Positions 47,447-57,476 of a stretch of 64,000 nt of DNA are shown here, in pieces (position 1 is the first letter of the stretch; each line of letters begins with the position of its first letter). Where the stretch lies: contig NZ_LZIN01000004.1 in the NCBI RefSeq assembly GCF_001667375.1, positions 19,170 to 83,169 on the forward strand, given 5' to 3'. A model generated the notes under the pieces. That model saw only the letters and a list, made by a program, of their open reading frames with translations. It did no database searches and was not told the origin of the DNA. This DNA is from Mycolicibacter sinensis (lineage in GTDB: Bacteria; Actinomycetota; Actinomycetes; Mycobacteriales; Mycobacteriaceae). The translations under genes were made by a program, and so were the position numbers.

Positions 47447-48364
47447 ATGGCCTCCGATGTCGAGGAAGCGCGCCGGATCTGGGATTTCGTCGTGGCGCCG
47501 CCGCGCACTGCGCCGGGCGTGACGTCGATGGTGGGCTACCGCGCGCTCGACGTCCCCGAGACCGTGCACCGCGGACTTCCGTCGTCGACCCTGACCTTCA
47601 TCGTCAGCCTCGACGAGGGGGTCGAAGCCGCCCGGACCGCCGACGCGCTGCCGACGGCGCGGCCGACTCCGATCATTCTCGGCGGCCTGCACGAGCAGGC
47701 CAGCCACGTGCGCCAGCGCCGCGGACAGGCCGGCGTGCAGGTGGCCCTGCACCCGCTGGCCGCGCGGGCGGTGTTCGGCGTACCGGCCGCCGAGCTGAGC
47801 GTGACCGACTTCGACGCGGCGCCGGTGCTGGGCCGTGCGTCGGAGCGACTACATCACCGGGTTGCCGACACTCGCGGGTGGCCCGGCGCGTTTGCGCTGG
47901 TTGCGCAATATCTGTTGGCCGGCCGCCGGCGCCACGCCAGCGTGCGACCCGAGGTCGCCTACGCCTGGCATCTGCTGGGGCGCAGCCGGGGGCGCACGCC
48001 GGTGGGCGTCGTCGCAGACCAGGTCGGGCTGAGTCAGCGGCACCTGACCACGCTGTTCCGCCGCGAGGTGGGGCGCACCCCGAAGACGGTGGCGATGCTG
48101 ATGCGCTTCGAATACGCCACCGCCCGGATGGCGGACGCGGCGCGCGGACGCCGCCGTGTCGATCTGGCCGGTATCGCCGGCGAGGCCGGTTACGCCGACC
48201 AGGCCCACCTGACCCGCGAGTTCGCTCGGTTCGCCGGTGTGCCGCCGGGGGTCTGGCTGGCCGAGGAGTTCCAAAACATTCAAGACGGCGGCCACGCCGC
48301 AAGGTCACAGTGGTGTCATGACGAGTTCGAATCCAACCGTTTGGTTGACCCTGCAGGCGCATGA
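47447..48364 (+). CDS. AraC-family transcriptional regulator
   Basis: A 305-residue regulator. Residues about 1-180 form an effector domain; the C-terminal AraC DNA-binding part has two helix-turn-helices, TPVGVVADQVGLSQRHLTTLFRREVGRTPKT-like (quoted in part: VGLSQRHLTTLFRREVG) and GIAGEAGYADQAHLTREFARFAG (quoted in part: AGYADQAHLTREFARF). ATG 47447 was chosen since the conserved N-terminus begins there; a frame runs upstream antisense to the DUF2236 gene. It shares the divergent promoter with the TetR operon and overlaps the VOC gene by 47 bases. Confidence 0.87.
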   Translation: MASDVEEARRIWDFVVAPPRTAPGVTSMVGYRALDVPETVHRGLPSSTLTFIVSLDEGVEAARTADALPTARPTPIILGGLHEQASHVRQRRGQAGVQVALHPLAARAVFGVPAAELSVTDFDAAPVLGRASERLHHRVADTRGWPGAFALVAQYLLAGRRRHASVRPEVAYAWHLLGRSRGRTPVGVVADQVGLSQRHLTTLFRREVGRTPKTVAMLMRFEYATARMADAARGRRRVDLAGIAGEAGYADQAHLTREFARFAGVPPGVWLAEEFQNIQDGGHAARSQWCHDEFESNRLVDPAGA

Positions 48365-48719
48365 CGCGCGCAAACTCATCGACTACTACGTCGACACCTT
48401 CGGGTTCGTCGTCACCGCCCGCCACGGCGTCGACGGCGACACGGTCAGACATGCCGAACTGCTCTGGCCCGAGGGCACCGGCGGCATCATGCTGGGCAGC
48501 TACCGGCCCGGCAACGAGTGGTGCCGTGAGCCCGGCACCGCCGGCGGCTACATCGTCACCGCCGACCCCGACGGCATCTACGAGCGGATCGTGAGCCGCA
48601 ACGCCGACGTCGTGTCGCCGTTGGCCGACACCGACTACGGGGCCCGCGAGTTCGTCGTCCGCGACCCGGAGGGCAACCTGTTCAGCTTCGGCGACTACGC
48701 CGGGGAGCCACGCGACTGA
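48318..48719 (+). CDS. VOC-family (glyoxalase-like) protein
   Basis: A 133-residue vicinal-oxygen-chelate protein. The pattern [18 protein letters not shown] at the start and [15 protein letters not shown] at the end are the two beta-alpha-beta modules. A Glu/His set for a metal is not complete, so it may bind rather than catalyse (for example antibiotic binding). ATG 48318 lies inside the 3' end of the AraC gene (47-base overlap in another phase), unusual but supported by the VOC start. Confidence 0.82.
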   Translation: MTSSNPTVWLTLQAHDARKLIDYYVDTFGFVVTARHGVDGDTVRHAELLWPEGTGGIMLGSYRPGNEWCREPGTAGGYIVTADPDGIYERIVSRNADVVSPLADTDYGAREFVVRDPEGNLFSFGDYAGEPRD

Positions 48720-48726
48720 TCTCGGG

Positions 48727-48732
48727 CACAAT
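48727..48732 (+). promoter_or_regulatory. -10-like box (CACAAT) before dxr
   Basis: CACAAT ends six bases before the GTG of dxr, as in leaderless genes, and repeats the hexamer of the rpsP and rplS promoters. It departs from TANNNT at the first base. Confidence 0.35.
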
Positions 48733-48738
48733 GGGCAG

Positions 48739-49920
48739 GTGAGTGTGTCTGCGCGGCGTCGGACCAAAGTCCTGCTGTTGGGCTCGACCGGTTCGATCGG
48801 CACCCAGGCGTTGCAGGTCATCGCCGCCAATCCGGATCGCTTCGAGCTGGTCGGGCTGGCTGCCGGCGGCGGCCAACCCGAACTGCTGGCCGCCCAGTGC
48901 GCCGAGACGGGCGTCGCCAACTTCGCCGTCGCCGACTCGCAGGTCGGTGACGCCCTCGACGCCCCCTACCGCGGACCCGAGGCCGTCACCCGGCTGGTGG
49001 AAGACACCGAGGCCGACGTGGTGCTCAACGCCCTGGTCGGCGCCCTGGGCTTGCGTCCGACGCTGGCCGCGCTGGACACCGGGGCCCGCCTCGCCCTGGC
49101 CAACAAGGAATCTTTGATCGCCGGCGGTCCGCTGGTGCTGCAGGCCGCCCAGCCCGGCCAGATCGTGCCGGTGGACTCCGAGCACTCCGCGCTGGCGCAA
49201 TGCCTGCGGGGCGGCACGCCCGATGAGGTCGCCAAGCTGGTGCTCACCGCCTCCGGCGGGCCGTTCCGGGGCTGGAGTGCTGCGGATCTTCAACATGTCA
49301 CGCCCGAGCAGGCCGGCGCGCACCCGACCTGGTCGATGGGCCCGATGAACACGCTGAACTCGGCGTCGCTGGTGAACAAGGGACTTGAACTCATCGAGAC
49401 CCACCTACTGTTCGGCGTGCCCTACGACCGCATCGACGTCGTCGTGCATCCGCAGTCGATCGTGCATTCCATGGTCACCTTCACCGACGGGTCGACGATT
49501 GCCCAGGCCAGCCCGCCGGACATGCGCCTACCGATCGCGCTGGCCCTGGGCTGGCCGGCCCGGGTCCCCGGTGCGGCCGCGGCCTGCGACTTCACCAGCG
49601 CGTCGACGTGGGAATTCGAGCCGCTGGACCAGGCGGTTTTCCCGGCCGTTCAGCTGGCCCGCCACGCCGGCCAGACCGGCGGCTGCATGACCGCGGTCTA
49701 CAACGCCGCCAACGAAGAAGCAGCAGAAGCATTCCTGCAAGGCCGGATCCGCTTTCCCGCGATCGTCGACACCATCGCCGATGTGCTGGCCGCGGCCGAC
49801 CAGTGGGCGGCACAACCCGCTACCGTGGACGAGGTACTCGACGCGCAGCGCTGGGCCAAGGAACGAGCGGCTCGCGCCGTCGAGGCGACAGCTACGAGAA
49901 AGGTCGGAAGCACGCGATGA
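48739..49920 (+). CDS. dxr: 1-deoxy-D-xylulose-5-phosphate reductoisomerase
   Basis: A 393-residue NADPH enzyme, the committed step of the MEP isoprenoid pathway, target of fosmidomycin. [14 protein letters not shown] (about residues 11-24) binds NADPH, ANKESLI (about residue 119) and PVDSEHSAL with the metal Asp and Glu follow, and the flexible-loop region is [15 protein letters not shown] (about residue 195; Trp near 197). Complete. Its stop overlaps the protease gene by four bases. Homologue of Rv2870c. Confidence 0.96.
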   Translation: MSVSARRRTKVLLLGSTGSIGTQALQVIAANPDRFELVGLAAGGGQPELLAAQCAETGVANFAVADSQVGDALDAPYRGPEAVTRLVEDTEADVVLNALVGALGLRPTLAALDTGARLALANKESLIAGGPLVLQAAQPGQIVPVDSEHSALAQCLRGGTPDEVAKLVLTASGGPFRGWSAADLQHVTPEQAGAHPTWSMGPMNTLNSASLVNKGLELIETHLLFGVPYDRIDVVVHPQSIVHSMVTFTDGSTIAQASPPDMRLPIALALGWPARVPGAAAACDFTSASTWEFEPLDQAVFPAVQLARHAGQTGGCMTAVYNAANEEAAEAFLQGRIRFPAIVDTIADVLAAADQWAAQPATVDEVLDAQRWAKERAARAVEATATRKVGSTR

Positions 49921-51134
49921 TGTTCGCGATCGGCATCGCGCTGTTCGCGCTGGCCATCCTGGTGTCGGTGGCGCTGCACGAATGCGGTCACATGTGGGTG
50001 GCCCGCGCCACCGGCATGAAGGTGCGGCGGTACTTCGTCGGGTTCGGCACCACCTTGTGGTCGACGCGCCGCGGCGAGACCGAATACGGCCTCAAGGCGA
50101 TCCCGGCCGGTGGCTTCTGTGACATCGCCGGCATGACCGCGGTGGAGGAACTGGCCCCCGACGAAGTCGACCGCGCCATGTACAAGCAGAAGACCTGGAA
50201 ACGGGTGGCGGTGCTGTTCGCCGGGCCCGGGATGAACTTCATCATCGGCCTGGTGCTGGTCTACAGCATCGCAGTGATCTGGGGCCTGCCCAACCTGCAC
50301 GCGCCGACCACCGCAGTCATCGGCGAAACGGCTTGCGTGGCACCGGAAGTCGTCAAAGGCGAGCTGGGCCCTTGCACCGGTCCCGGTCCGGCGGCGCGGG
50401 CCGGCATCCAGTCCGGCGACGTGGTGGTCAAGGTCGGCGACACGCCCGTGTCGACCTTCGAGGAGATGGCCGCCGCCGTGCGCAAGCAGCACGGCGTGAC
50501 GCCGGTCGTCGTCGAACGCGACGGCACCGAACTGACCAAATACGTCGATGTGACCCCGACCCAGCGCTGGATCGCCGATGGGCGCGACAGCGCGGCCGTG
50601 CCCAGCACCGTCGGCGCCATCGGGGTGGGGGCCGCCCAGTTCGGGCCCACCCAATACAACCCGTTGACGGCGGTGCCGGCCACCTTCACTTTCAGCGGCG
50701 ACCTGTCGGTGCTGCTGGGTAAGTCGCTGGCCAACATCCCGTCCAAGGTCGGTGCGCTGATGCACGCGATCGGCAACCCGAACGGGGAGCGCGACCCGGA
50801 AACCCCGATCAGCGTGGTGGGCGCCTCGATCATCGGCGGCGACACCGTCGATCACGGCCTGTGGGTGGCGTTCTGGTTCTTCCTGGCGCAGCTGAACTTC
50901 ATTCTGGGTGTGCTCAACCTGGTGCCACTGCTGCCGTTCGACGGCGGGCACATCGCGATCGCGCTCTACGAAAAGCTGCGCAACGTGGTCCGGTCGGCAC
51001 GCGGGAAGGTCGCCGCCGCACCGGTGAACTATCTCAAGCTGATGCCGGCCACGTACGTAGTGTTGGTAGTGGTGGTCGGCTACATGCTGCTCACCGTGAC
51101 CGCCGACTTGGTCAATCCGATCAGGCTGTTTTGA
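49917..51134 (+). CDS. rip1: Intramembrane site-2 metalloprotease Rip1
   Basis: A 405-residue zinc protease that cuts anti-sigma factors (in M. tuberculosis the anti-SigK, SigL and SigM proteins) in the membrane. The zinc site is His21-Glu22-x-x-His25 (HECGH) and Asp342 in LLPFDGGH. One PDZ domain lies between (about residues 160-250), with [12 protein letters not shown]. Four helices are expected. ATG 49917 and ATG 49920 are both possible; the first overlaps dxr by four bases. Homologue of Rv2869c. Confidence 0.95.
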   Translation: MMFAIGIALFALAILVSVALHECGHMWVARATGMKVRRYFVGFGTTLWSTRRGETEYGLKAIPAGGFCDIAGMTAVEELAPDEVDRAMYKQKTWKRVAVLFAGPGMNFIIGLVLVYSIAVIWGLPNLHAPTTAVIGETACVAPEVVKGELGPCTGPGPAARAGIQSGDVVVKVGDTPVSTFEEMAAAVRKQHGVTPVVVERDGTELTKYVDVTPTQRWIADGRDSAAVPSTVGAIGVGAAQFGPTQYNPLTAVPATFTFSGDLSVLLGKSLANIPSKVGALMHAIGNPNGERDPETPISVVGASIIGGDTVDHGLWVAFWFFLAQLNFILGVLNLVPLLPFDGGHIAIALYEKLRNVVRSARGKVAAAPVNYLKLMPATYVVLVVVVGYMLLTVTADLVNPIRLF

Positions 51135-51147
51135 CAGGAGAGCCCTC

Positions 51148-52311
51148 ATGAGCGTCGGCCTCGGTATGCCGGCGGTGCCGGCCCCGACCTTGGCGCCGCG
51201 CCGCAAGACCCGCCAGCTGATGGTTGGCGGTGTCGGGGTGGGCAGCGACCACCCGATCTCGGTGCAGTCGATGTGCACGACCAAAACCCACGACGTCGAC
51301 GCGACGCTGCAGCAGATCGCCGCGCTGACCACCGCCGGCTGCGACATCGTGCGGGTGGCCTGCCCGCGTCAGGAAGACGCCGACGCGCTGGCCGTCATCG
51401 CCAAAAAGAGCAACCTGCCGGTGATCGCCGACATCCACTTCCAGCCGAAGTACATCTTCGCCGCGATCGACGCGGGTTGCGCTGCGGTGCGGGTGAATCC
51501 GGGCAACATCAAGGAATTCGACGGCCGGGTCGCCGATGTCGCCAAGGCGGCCGGCGCCGCCGGGGTGCCGATCCGGATCGGCGTCAACGCCGGCTCGCTG
51601 GACCGGAGGTTTCTGGCCAAGTACGGCAAGGCCACCCCCGAGGCTCTGGTGGAGTCGGCGCTGTGGGAGGCGTCGCTGTTCGAGGAACACGGCTTCGGCA
51701 ACATCAAGATCAGCGTCAAGCACAACGACCCGGTCGTGATGGTGGCCGCCTACGAGCAACTGGCCGAGCAGTGCGATTACCCACTGCACCTGGGCGTCAC
51801 CGAGGCCGGCCCGGCGTTTCAGGGCACCATCAAGTCCGCAGTGGCATTCGGTGCGCTGCTGTCCCGTGGCATCGGCGACACCATCCGGGTGTCGCTGTCG
51901 GCGCCGCCGGTCGAAGAGGTGAAGGTCGGCACCCAGATTCTGGAGTCGCTCAACCTGCATCCGCGGGGCTTGGAGATCGTGTCGTGTCCGTCGTGCGGGC
52001 GGGCGCAGGTCGACGTCTACAAGCTGGCCAACGAGGTCACCGCGGGGCTGGAGGGGCTCGACGTCCCGTTGCGGGTCGCGGTGATGGGCTGTGTGGTCAA
52101 CGGGCCCGGTGAGGCCCGCGAGGCGGATCTGGGGGTGGCCTCCGGCAACGGCAAGGGCCAGATCTTCGTCAAGGGCGAAGTGATCAAGACCGTTCCCGAG
52201 GCGCAGATCGTCGAGACCCTGATCGAGGAGGCGCTGCGCTTGGCCGCAGAAATGGGAGCGATGGGCGATGGCGCATCTCCCGGCGGCCCGCCCACCGTCG
52301 CCGTAAGCTGA
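51148..52311 (+). CDS. ispG: 4-hydroxy-3-methylbut-2-en-1-yl diphosphate synthase
   Basis: A 387-residue [4Fe-4S] enzyme of the MEP pathway. Cluster ligands are Cys280 and Cys283 (SCPSCGR) and Cys315 ([11 protein letters not shown]), with the Glu of GPGEA as the fourth ligand. [15 protein letters not shown] near residue 35 opens the TIM barrel. ATG 51148 follows AGGAGAGCC. The dxr-rip1-ispG order couples isoprenoid synthesis to a membrane protease, as in all mycobacteria I know. Confidence 0.96.
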   Translation: MSVGLGMPAVPAPTLAPRRKTRQLMVGGVGVGSDHPISVQSMCTTKTHDVDATLQQIAALTTAGCDIVRVACPRQEDADALAVIAKKSNLPVIADIHFQPKYIFAAIDAGCAAVRVNPGNIKEFDGRVADVAKAAGAAGVPIRIGVNAGSLDRRFLAKYGKATPEALVESALWEASLFEEHGFGNIKISVKHNDPVVMVAAYEQLAEQCDYPLHLGVTEAGPAFQGTIKSAVAFGALLSRGIGDTIRVSLSAPPVEEVKVGTQILESLNLHPRGLEIVSCPSCGRAQVDVYKLANEVTAGLEGLDVPLRVAVMGCVVNGPGEAREADLGVASGNGKGQIFVKGEVIKTVPEAQIVETLIEEALRLAAEMGAMGDGASPGGPPTVAVS

Positions 52312-52366
52312 ACGCAGCCGATCCGCCGACGGCGTGCGGCGGTTGAGTTCGCAAGAAAGAGTCACC

Positions 52367-53218
52367 ATGTCGGCTCCGCCGGATTCTCGTCTCGAACAGC
52401 GACGGGTATCCGTCGTGCGTGACGCCGCGGCGGTCTGGCGAGTCCTTGATGCGGATCCGGTCGGCTCCTGCATGGTGGCCGCCCGGGTCGCCGACCACGG
52501 GGTCGATCCCCGCGCGATCGGCGGTGAGCTGTGGACGCGCGGCGGTGTCGAGGAATCACTGTGCTACGCCGGGCCGAACCTGATTCCGCTGCGCGGGGCG
52601 CCGGCTGACCTGACCGCGTTCGCCGACAAGGCGGTCAGCGCCATCCGCCGCTGTTCGTCGCTGGTCGGCCGCGCCGAACTCGTGTTGCCGATGTGGCAGC
52701 GCCTCGCCGAGGTCTGGGGCCCCGCCCGGGATGTGCGCGAGAGCCAACCGCTGATGGCGCTGCACACCATGCCCGGCTGTCCGATGGATCCGGAGGTGCG
52801 TCAGGTGCGCCCGGACGAGCTCGACGCGTACCTGGTGGCCGCCGTCGACATGTTCATCGGCGAGGTCGGGGTGGATCCGCGGCTCGGTGACGGCGGCCGG
52901 GCCTACCGCCGGCGGGTGGCCAGCCTGATCGCAGCGGGCCGGGCCTGGGCGCGCTTCGAGCGCGGCGAGGTGGTGTTCAAGGCCGAAGTGGGCTCGCAGT
53001 CGCCGACAGTGGGCCAGATCCAGGGCGTCTGGGTGCATCCGGATCGACGGGGGCAGGGCCTGGGCTCCAGCGGCACCGCCATGCTGGCCGGGGTGATCGT
53101 CGGCACCGGGCGCATCGCCAGCCTGTATGTCAACGATTTCAACGCGGTGGCCCGCGCCGCCTACGAGCGGGTCGGGTTCACCCAGGCCGGCACGTTTGCC
53201 ACCGTGCTGCTGGACTGA
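52367..53218 (+). CDS. GNAT acetyltransferase with an N-terminal DUF4081 domain
   Basis: A 283-residue protein (Rv2867c homologue). Residues about 1-130 form a DUF4081-like half and residues about 135-283 the GNAT half, with the acetyl-CoA loop VHPDRRGQGLGSSG (about residue 222) and LYVNDFNAVARAAYERVGF near the end. In M. tuberculosis the homologue is essential or nearly so, but the acceptor is not known. ATG 52367 follows AAGAAAG. It follows ispG by 55 bases. Confidence 0.88.
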   Translation: MSAPPDSRLEQRRVSVVRDAAAVWRVLDADPVGSCMVAARVADHGVDPRAIGGELWTRGGVEESLCYAGPNLIPLRGAPADLTAFADKAVSAIRRCSSLVGRAELVLPMWQRLAEVWGPARDVRESQPLMALHTMPGCPMDPEVRQVRPDELDAYLVAAVDMFIGEVGVDPRLGDGGRAYRRRVASLIAAGRAWARFERGEVVFKAEVGSQSPTVGQIQGVWVHPDRRGQGLGSSGTAMLAGVIVGTGRIASLYVNDFNAVARAAYERVGFTQAGTFATVLLD

Positions 53219-53283
53219 GCTGTTCTTCGTCGAGCCTGTCGTTGGCGCGGAGAAGTTCGAGTGGCGAGCACGCCAACTCTCCC

Positions 53284-53295
53284 CCCGCAAGCGGG
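53284..53295. repeat. Short GC stem-loop, possible dispersed element
   Basis: CCCGC-AA-GCGGG with C/T-rich flanks lies in the gap before the PBP gene. The surrounding CCCCCCGCAAGCGGGAGG is like short dispersed elements I know from other mycobacterial intergenic regions. Only one copy is seen in the window. Confidence 0.4.
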
Positions 53296-53358
53296 AGGTG
53301 CCCCTGCCTCGGTGCGCCTCCGCGCGTAGCCCGTGTCCATTTCGTAACATCAGCATCA

Positions 53359-55161
53359 ATGGCAACAAAAACAACTTCAGTATCAGCTGTTCTGCTGATG
53401 GTGTTCGCTCTGGCGGCCTGCACGCCCCGCCCGGACGGACCCGCGCCCACCGCCGAAAGGTTCTTCGCCGCGCTGGCCACCGGTGACACCGCGACCGCCG
53501 CCGAGCTCAGTGATGACCCCTCGACCGCCCGCAGCGCGCTCAACGCCGCCTGGGCCGGCTTGCAGGCTGAGCACCTCGACGCGCAGGTGCTGGGCGCGCG
53601 CTACAACGACGACACCGGCACGGTGTCCTATCGCTACACCTGGCAGCTGCCGAAGAACCGGACCTGGTCGTATGACGGTCAGCTCAAGATGGTGCGCAAC
53701 GAAGGCCACTGGGCGGTCCGCTGGACGGCCACCGGCCTGCACCCCCGGCTGGGGGAGCACCAGACCTTCGCGCTGCGGGCCGACCCGCCGCGGCGGGCCT
53801 CGGTCAACGAGGCCGGCGGCACTGACGTGCTGGTGCCCGGCTACGTCTACCACTACGAGCTGGACGCCGGCCGGGCCGGGAAGAACCTGATGCACACCGC
53901 GCGGGCGGTGATCGACGCGCTGCGACCGTTCGACGACACCCTGGGGGATCCGCAGTGGCTCGCCGAGCAGGCCAGCTCCTCGGTCACCCCGCTGGATCTG
54001 ATCACGCTGCGCAAGAACGACCACGACCGCGTCGAAGCCGCCATCGGCAAGCTGCCCGGAGTGGTGATCACCCCGCATGCCGACCTGCTGCCCACCGACG
54101 ACCGCTTCGCGCCGGTGCTCATCGGCGAGGTCAAGAAAACCGTCTCGGCTCAACTCGAGGGCGCGGCGGGCTGGCGCGTGGTCAGCGTCAACCAGAACGG
54201 CGTCGACGTCGCGGTGCTGAACGAGGTGGATCCGTCCCCGGCGCCGTCGCTGACGATCAGCCTGGACCGATCGGTGCAGCGCGCCGCCCAGAACGCGGTC
54301 AACACCCGCGGCGACAAGGCGATGATGGTGGTGATCAAACCGTCGACCGGCGAGCTGCTCGCGGTCGCGCAGAACACCGCCGCCGACGCCGACGGCTTGA
54401 TAGCGACCACCGGCCTGTACCCGCCCGGGTCGACGTTCAAGATGGTCACCGCCGGCGCGGCCATCGAACGGGACATGGCCTCACCGAACTCGATGGTGGG
54501 CTGTCCCGGCGAACTCGACATCGGCCAGCGCACCATCCCCAACTACGGCGGGTTCGACCTCGGCCTGGTGTCCATGTCGCGGGCGTTCGCCAACTCCTGC
54601 AACACCACGTTCGCCGAGCTGGCCAGCCGGATGCCGCCGCGGGCGCTGTCGCAGGCGGCCAGCCGCTACGGGATCGGGGTGGACTACCTGGTGGACGGCA
54701 TCACCACCGTCACCGGTTCGGTGCCCCCGACGGTTGATCTGGCCGAACGCACCGAGGACGGGTTCGGCCAGGGCAAGGTGCTGGCCAGCCCGTTCGGTGT
54801 CGCACTGGCCGCGGCGACGGTCGCCGCCGGCAAGACCCCGGTGCCCCGATTGATCCAGGGACGGCCTACCGCGGTCAACGGCCCGGCGGTTCCCCCGGTG
54901 AGCACCGAGATGCTCGACGGTCTGCGCCAGATGATGCGGCTGGTGGTCACCGACGGCACCGCGCGCGACATCGCCGGCTGCGGGCCGGTGTTCGGCAAGA
55001 CCGGTGAGGCGGAGTTCGCCGGCGGGTCGCATTCCTGGTTCGCCGGCTTCCGGGGCGACATGGCCTTCGCCGCGCTGATCGTCGGCGGCGGCAGCTCGCA
55101 GTACGCGGTGCGGATGACCAAGGTGATGTTCGACTCGCTGCCGGACAACTTCCTACTCTGA
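53359..55161 (+). CDS. Penicillin-binding lipoprotein (class B transpeptidase)
   Basis: A 600-residue cell-wall transpeptidase, Rv2864c homologue. A signal with the lipobox ALAAC puts the lipid on Cys21. An MecA-like NTF2 domain (about residues 30-140) and a dimer domain precede the catalytic domain, where Ser358-x-x-Lys361 (STFK), Ser413-x-Asn415 (SCN) and Lys547-Thr-Gly549 are complete. PBP-lipoproteins of this type bind carbapenems in M. tuberculosis. ATG 53359 was chosen because it gives the lipoprotein signal; the open frame upstream to 53242 does not. Confidence 0.92.
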   Translation: MATKTTSVSAVLLMVFALAACTPRPDGPAPTAERFFAALATGDTATAAELSDDPSTARSALNAAWAGLQAEHLDAQVLGARYNDDTGTVSYRYTWQLPKNRTWSYDGQLKMVRNEGHWAVRWTATGLHPRLGEHQTFALRADPPRRASVNEAGGTDVLVPGYVYHYELDAGRAGKNLMHTARAVIDALRPFDDTLGDPQWLAEQASSSVTPLDLITLRKNDHDRVEAAIGKLPGVVITPHADLLPTDDRFAPVLIGEVKKTVSAQLEGAAGWRVVSVNQNGVDVAVLNEVDPSPAPSLTISLDRSVQRAAQNAVNTRGDKAMMVVIKPSTGELLAVAQNTAADADGLIATTGLYPPGSTFKMVTAGAAIERDMASPNSMVGCPGELDIGQRTIPNYGGFDLGLVSMSRAFANSCNTTFAELASRMPPRALSQAASRYGIGVDYLVDGITTVTGSVPPTVDLAERTEDGFGQGKVLASPFGVALAAATVAAGKTPVPRLIQGRPTAVNGPAVPPVSTEMLDGLRQMMRLVVTDGTARDIAGCGPVFGKTGEAEFAGGSHSWFAGFRGDMAFAALIVGGGSSQYAVRMTKVMFDSLPDNFLL

Positions 55162-55195
55162 CGCGACGCTGCGCACGGCGGTAAGTTGAGAAGCC

Positions 55196-55789
55196 ATGAC
55201 GGGCATTGATGACGACGTGGCGGCGGTGCTGCGCATCTCGGATGCCGACCGCAACGGGACGCTGCGCCGCCTGCACAATGCCGTCTCCCTCGGGTTGATC
55301 GACATCGGCGAATTCGAGGAGCGCGCCGCCCAGGTCTCGCAGGCCCGGATGCGCTCGGACCTCGACACGCTGATCGGGGACCTGCCCGGGCCGCGTGCCA
55401 TTGTCACCTCGGCGGCCGACCGGGTCGAACTGCGCGGCTGGGCCGGCTCGCTCAAGCGGCACGGCGAATGGATCGTGCCCACCCGGTTGGCGTTGGTGCG
55501 CCGCCTGGGCTCGGTCGACCTCGACCTCACGAAGGCCCGCTTCGCCGGGCCGGTGGTCGTCATCGAACTCGACATGCGGTTCGGCTCCGTGGACATCCGG
55601 TTGCCCGACGGCGCGAGCGCCTCGATCGACGACGTCGAGATCTATGGCGGCAGCGCCCGGGATCGCCGTAGCGACCCACCCGCCGAAGGCACCCCGCACC
55701 TGGTGCTGACTGGGCGGGTGGTGTGCGGCTCGGTGGACATCAAGGGCCCGCGGCGGCCCTGGCTCAGCCGGCACCGGCTGCGCCGCTAG
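55196..55789 (+). CDS. DUF1707 and LiaF-like C-terminal domain protein
   Basis: A 197-residue protein. Residues about 10-65 match DUF1707 (RISDADRNGTLRRLHNAVSLG ... EFEERAAQV ... LIGDLPGP), a small helical domain of actinobacteria. The rest has repeated strands (GSVDLDLTKA, GSVDIRLPDGA, GSVDIKGPRRP) like the C-terminal domain of LiaF cell-wall stress proteins. No membrane segment is seen. The role is unknown; the position after a PBP is suggestive of cell-wall sensing. Confidence 0.82.
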   Translation: MTGIDDDVAAVLRISDADRNGTLRRLHNAVSLGLIDIGEFEERAAQVSQARMRSDLDTLIGDLPGPRAIVTSAADRVELRGWAGSLKRHGEWIVPTRLALVRRLGSVDLDLTKARFAGPVVVIELDMRFGSVDIRLPDGASASIDDVEIYGGSARDRRSDPPAEGTPHLVLTGRVVCGSVDIKGPRRPWLSRHRLRR

Positions 55790-55879
55790 CGCCCGAACAG
55801 CGCCGTTCTGAGCCCGCAGCAGCCGGTCCCGGCCGCGGGGCGCGGATCTACTCCGAGCCGTCGTTTTCCCCGAGGCCGT

Positions 55880-55885
55880 TAAGCT
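55880..55885 (+). promoter_or_regulatory. -10 box (TAAGCT) for a leaderless mapB transcript
   Basis: TAAGCT ends exactly six bases before ATG 55892, which supports this ATG over the GTG at 55889. Confidence 0.5.
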
Positions 55886-55891
55886 GGCGTG

Positions 55892-56749
55892 ATGCCCGTT
55901 CGTGCCCCGCTTTCCCCCGGCGTGCTGTCTCCGACGCTGCCGGTCCCCAAGTCGATCCCCCGTCCGGAATACGTCGGCCGGTCCACCGCCGCGGAGGGTA
56001 GCGAGCCGTGGGTGCAGACCCCCGAGGTGATCGAGAAAATGCGGGTGGCGGGCCGGATCGCGCCGGGCGCGCTGGCCGAGGCCGGCAAGGCCGTCGCGCC
56101 GGGGGTGACCACCGACGCACTCGATCGCATCGCCCACGACTACATGGTCGACCACGGCGCCTACCCTTCGACGTTGGGCTACAAAGGCTTTCCCAAGTCG
56201 TGCTGCACCTCGCTCAACGAGGTCATCTGCCACGGCATCCCCGACTCGACGGTGATCGCCGACGGTGACATCGTCAACATCGACGTCACCGCCTACATCG
56301 ACGGCGTCCACGGCGACACCAACGCCACCTTTCTGGCCGGAACCGTCGCGCAAGAGCACCGCCTGCTCGTCGAGCGCACCCGGGAAGCGACGATGCGGGC
56401 CATCAAAGCGGTCAAACCGGGCCGTGCGCTCTCGGTGATCGGCCGGGTCATCGAGGCGTACGCGAACCGATTCGGCTACAACGTGGTCCGCGACTTCACC
56501 GGACACGGGATCGGGACGACCTTCCACAACGGACTGGTGATCCTGCACTACGACCAACCCGAGGTCGACACCGTCATCGAGCCGGGGATGACCTTCACCA
56601 TCGAGCCGATGATCAACCTCGGCAGCCTGGACTACGAGATCTGGGACGACGACTGGACTGTGGTCACCAGCGACGGCCAGTGGAGCGCCCAGTTCGAGCA
56701 CACCCTGCTGGTCACCGACGACGGCGCCGAGATCCTCACCCTCGCGTGA
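55892..56749 (+). CDS. mapB: Methionine aminopeptidase, type Ic
   Basis: A 285-residue metal enzyme that removes the initiator Met. The N-terminal Pro-rich linker ([18 protein letters not shown]) is the SH3-binding extension of class Ic. Metal ligands follow: Asp in [11 protein letters not shown], Asp in VHGDTNATF, His in GHGIGTTFH, Glu in TIEPMI and Glu in QFEHTLLV. Homologue of Rv2861c. Start supported by the leaderless promoter. Confidence 0.95.
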   Translation: MPVRAPLSPGVLSPTLPVPKSIPRPEYVGRSTAAEGSEPWVQTPEVIEKMRVAGRIAPGALAEAGKAVAPGVTTDALDRIAHDYMVDHGAYPSTLGYKGFPKSCCTSLNEVICHGIPDSTVIADGDIVNIDVTAYIDGVHGDTNATFLAGTVAQEHRLLVERTREATMRAIKAVKPGRALSVIGRVIEAYANRFGYNVVRDFTGHGIGTTFHNGLVILHYDQPEVDTVIEPGMTFTIEPMINLGSLDYEIWDDDWTVVTSDGQWSAQFEHTLLVTDDGAEILTLA

Positions 56750-56821
56750 TCATGGCCGGTGAGCTGCTGAGGGCCTGCGAAAACCGCCCGGTGAGGGCCC
56801 GCTGGCTGTAGCGTAGCGGAG

Positions 56822-57385
56822 ATGCCTGGCACGATGATGACGATCGACGGGTTTCCGATCCCGGTCGATATCGCCGGCCCGCACAACGGGCCCGTCGTCG
56901 TCGTGCTCGCAGCCGCCCAGCACCCGCTCACCGCCTACGACGCGGTTTGTCAGCGGCTGCACACCGCGTCGTTGCGCACCATCGTGATCGGCGCCGACCC
57001 ACGGCTGACGCCCAAGTCTGTGGTCGGGATCCTGGATTCCCTGGGAGTCCAGTGCGGCGTGCTCGTCGGGGATCGGACCGGCGGTGACAATGCCTGGGAG
57101 CTGGCGGCGACGCGCCCGGACCGCTTCACCGGCCTGGTGGTACTCGATCGGGGGCATCCGCGGGCACCGGATCTGAGCGGGGCGATCCGCGACGAACGCT
57201 GCCCACCGGTGGAGATCAACACCACCGTTCTGGTCAGTTCCCGGGCGTCGGCCTCGGTGGCCGACGCCAGCAAGCGGTTCGTTTATGGCGAACATCGTCT
57301 GGTGATGCTGCCGGGGCGCCGTAGCGCCCAAGAGTTCACCGCTCAACTCGCGATGGAGATCGTTTTGCGGGCCAGTACCTGGTAA
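56822..57385 (+). CDS. Alpha/beta-hydrolase-like protein without the nucleophile
   Basis: A 187-residue small alpha/beta-fold protein. The strand-turn-helix that should carry the nucleophile reads GDRTG (83-87), so the GxSxG Ser is replaced by Arg85; the following ELAATRPDRFTGLVVLD is typical of the fold. There is no later His in the usual place. It is probably a non-catalytic relative or a remnant. It lies between mapB and the acyl-AMP ligase, and no family function is recognised. Confidence 0.65.
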   Translation: MPGTMMTIDGFPIPVDIAGPHNGPVVVVLAAAQHPLTAYDAVCQRLHTASLRTIVIGADPRLTPKSVVGILDSLGVQCGVLVGDRTGGDNAWELAATRPDRFTGLVVLDRGHPRAPDLSGAIRDERCPPVEINTTVLVSSRASASVADASKRFVYGEHRLVMLPGRRSAQEFTAQLAMEIVLRASTW

Positions 57386-57476
57386 CGGTTGACAAGAAGA
57401 GTATTTTCAGAGGGCTGGGCGTCGTTGGGGGACTTTCGGCTGAAAAGAACCGAATAATCACAATGGGGGGGTTCAA

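Noticed and set aside
53242..53358. Upstream extension of the PBP lipoprotein gene
   Set aside because: It would bury the lipoprotein signal (lipid Cys21) inside the protein and covers the GC stem-loop spacer.
57389..57394. TTGACA as a -35 box before the acyl-AMP ligase
   Set aside because: No -10 box is found at 16-19 bases downstream (the sequence there is GGGCTG-like).
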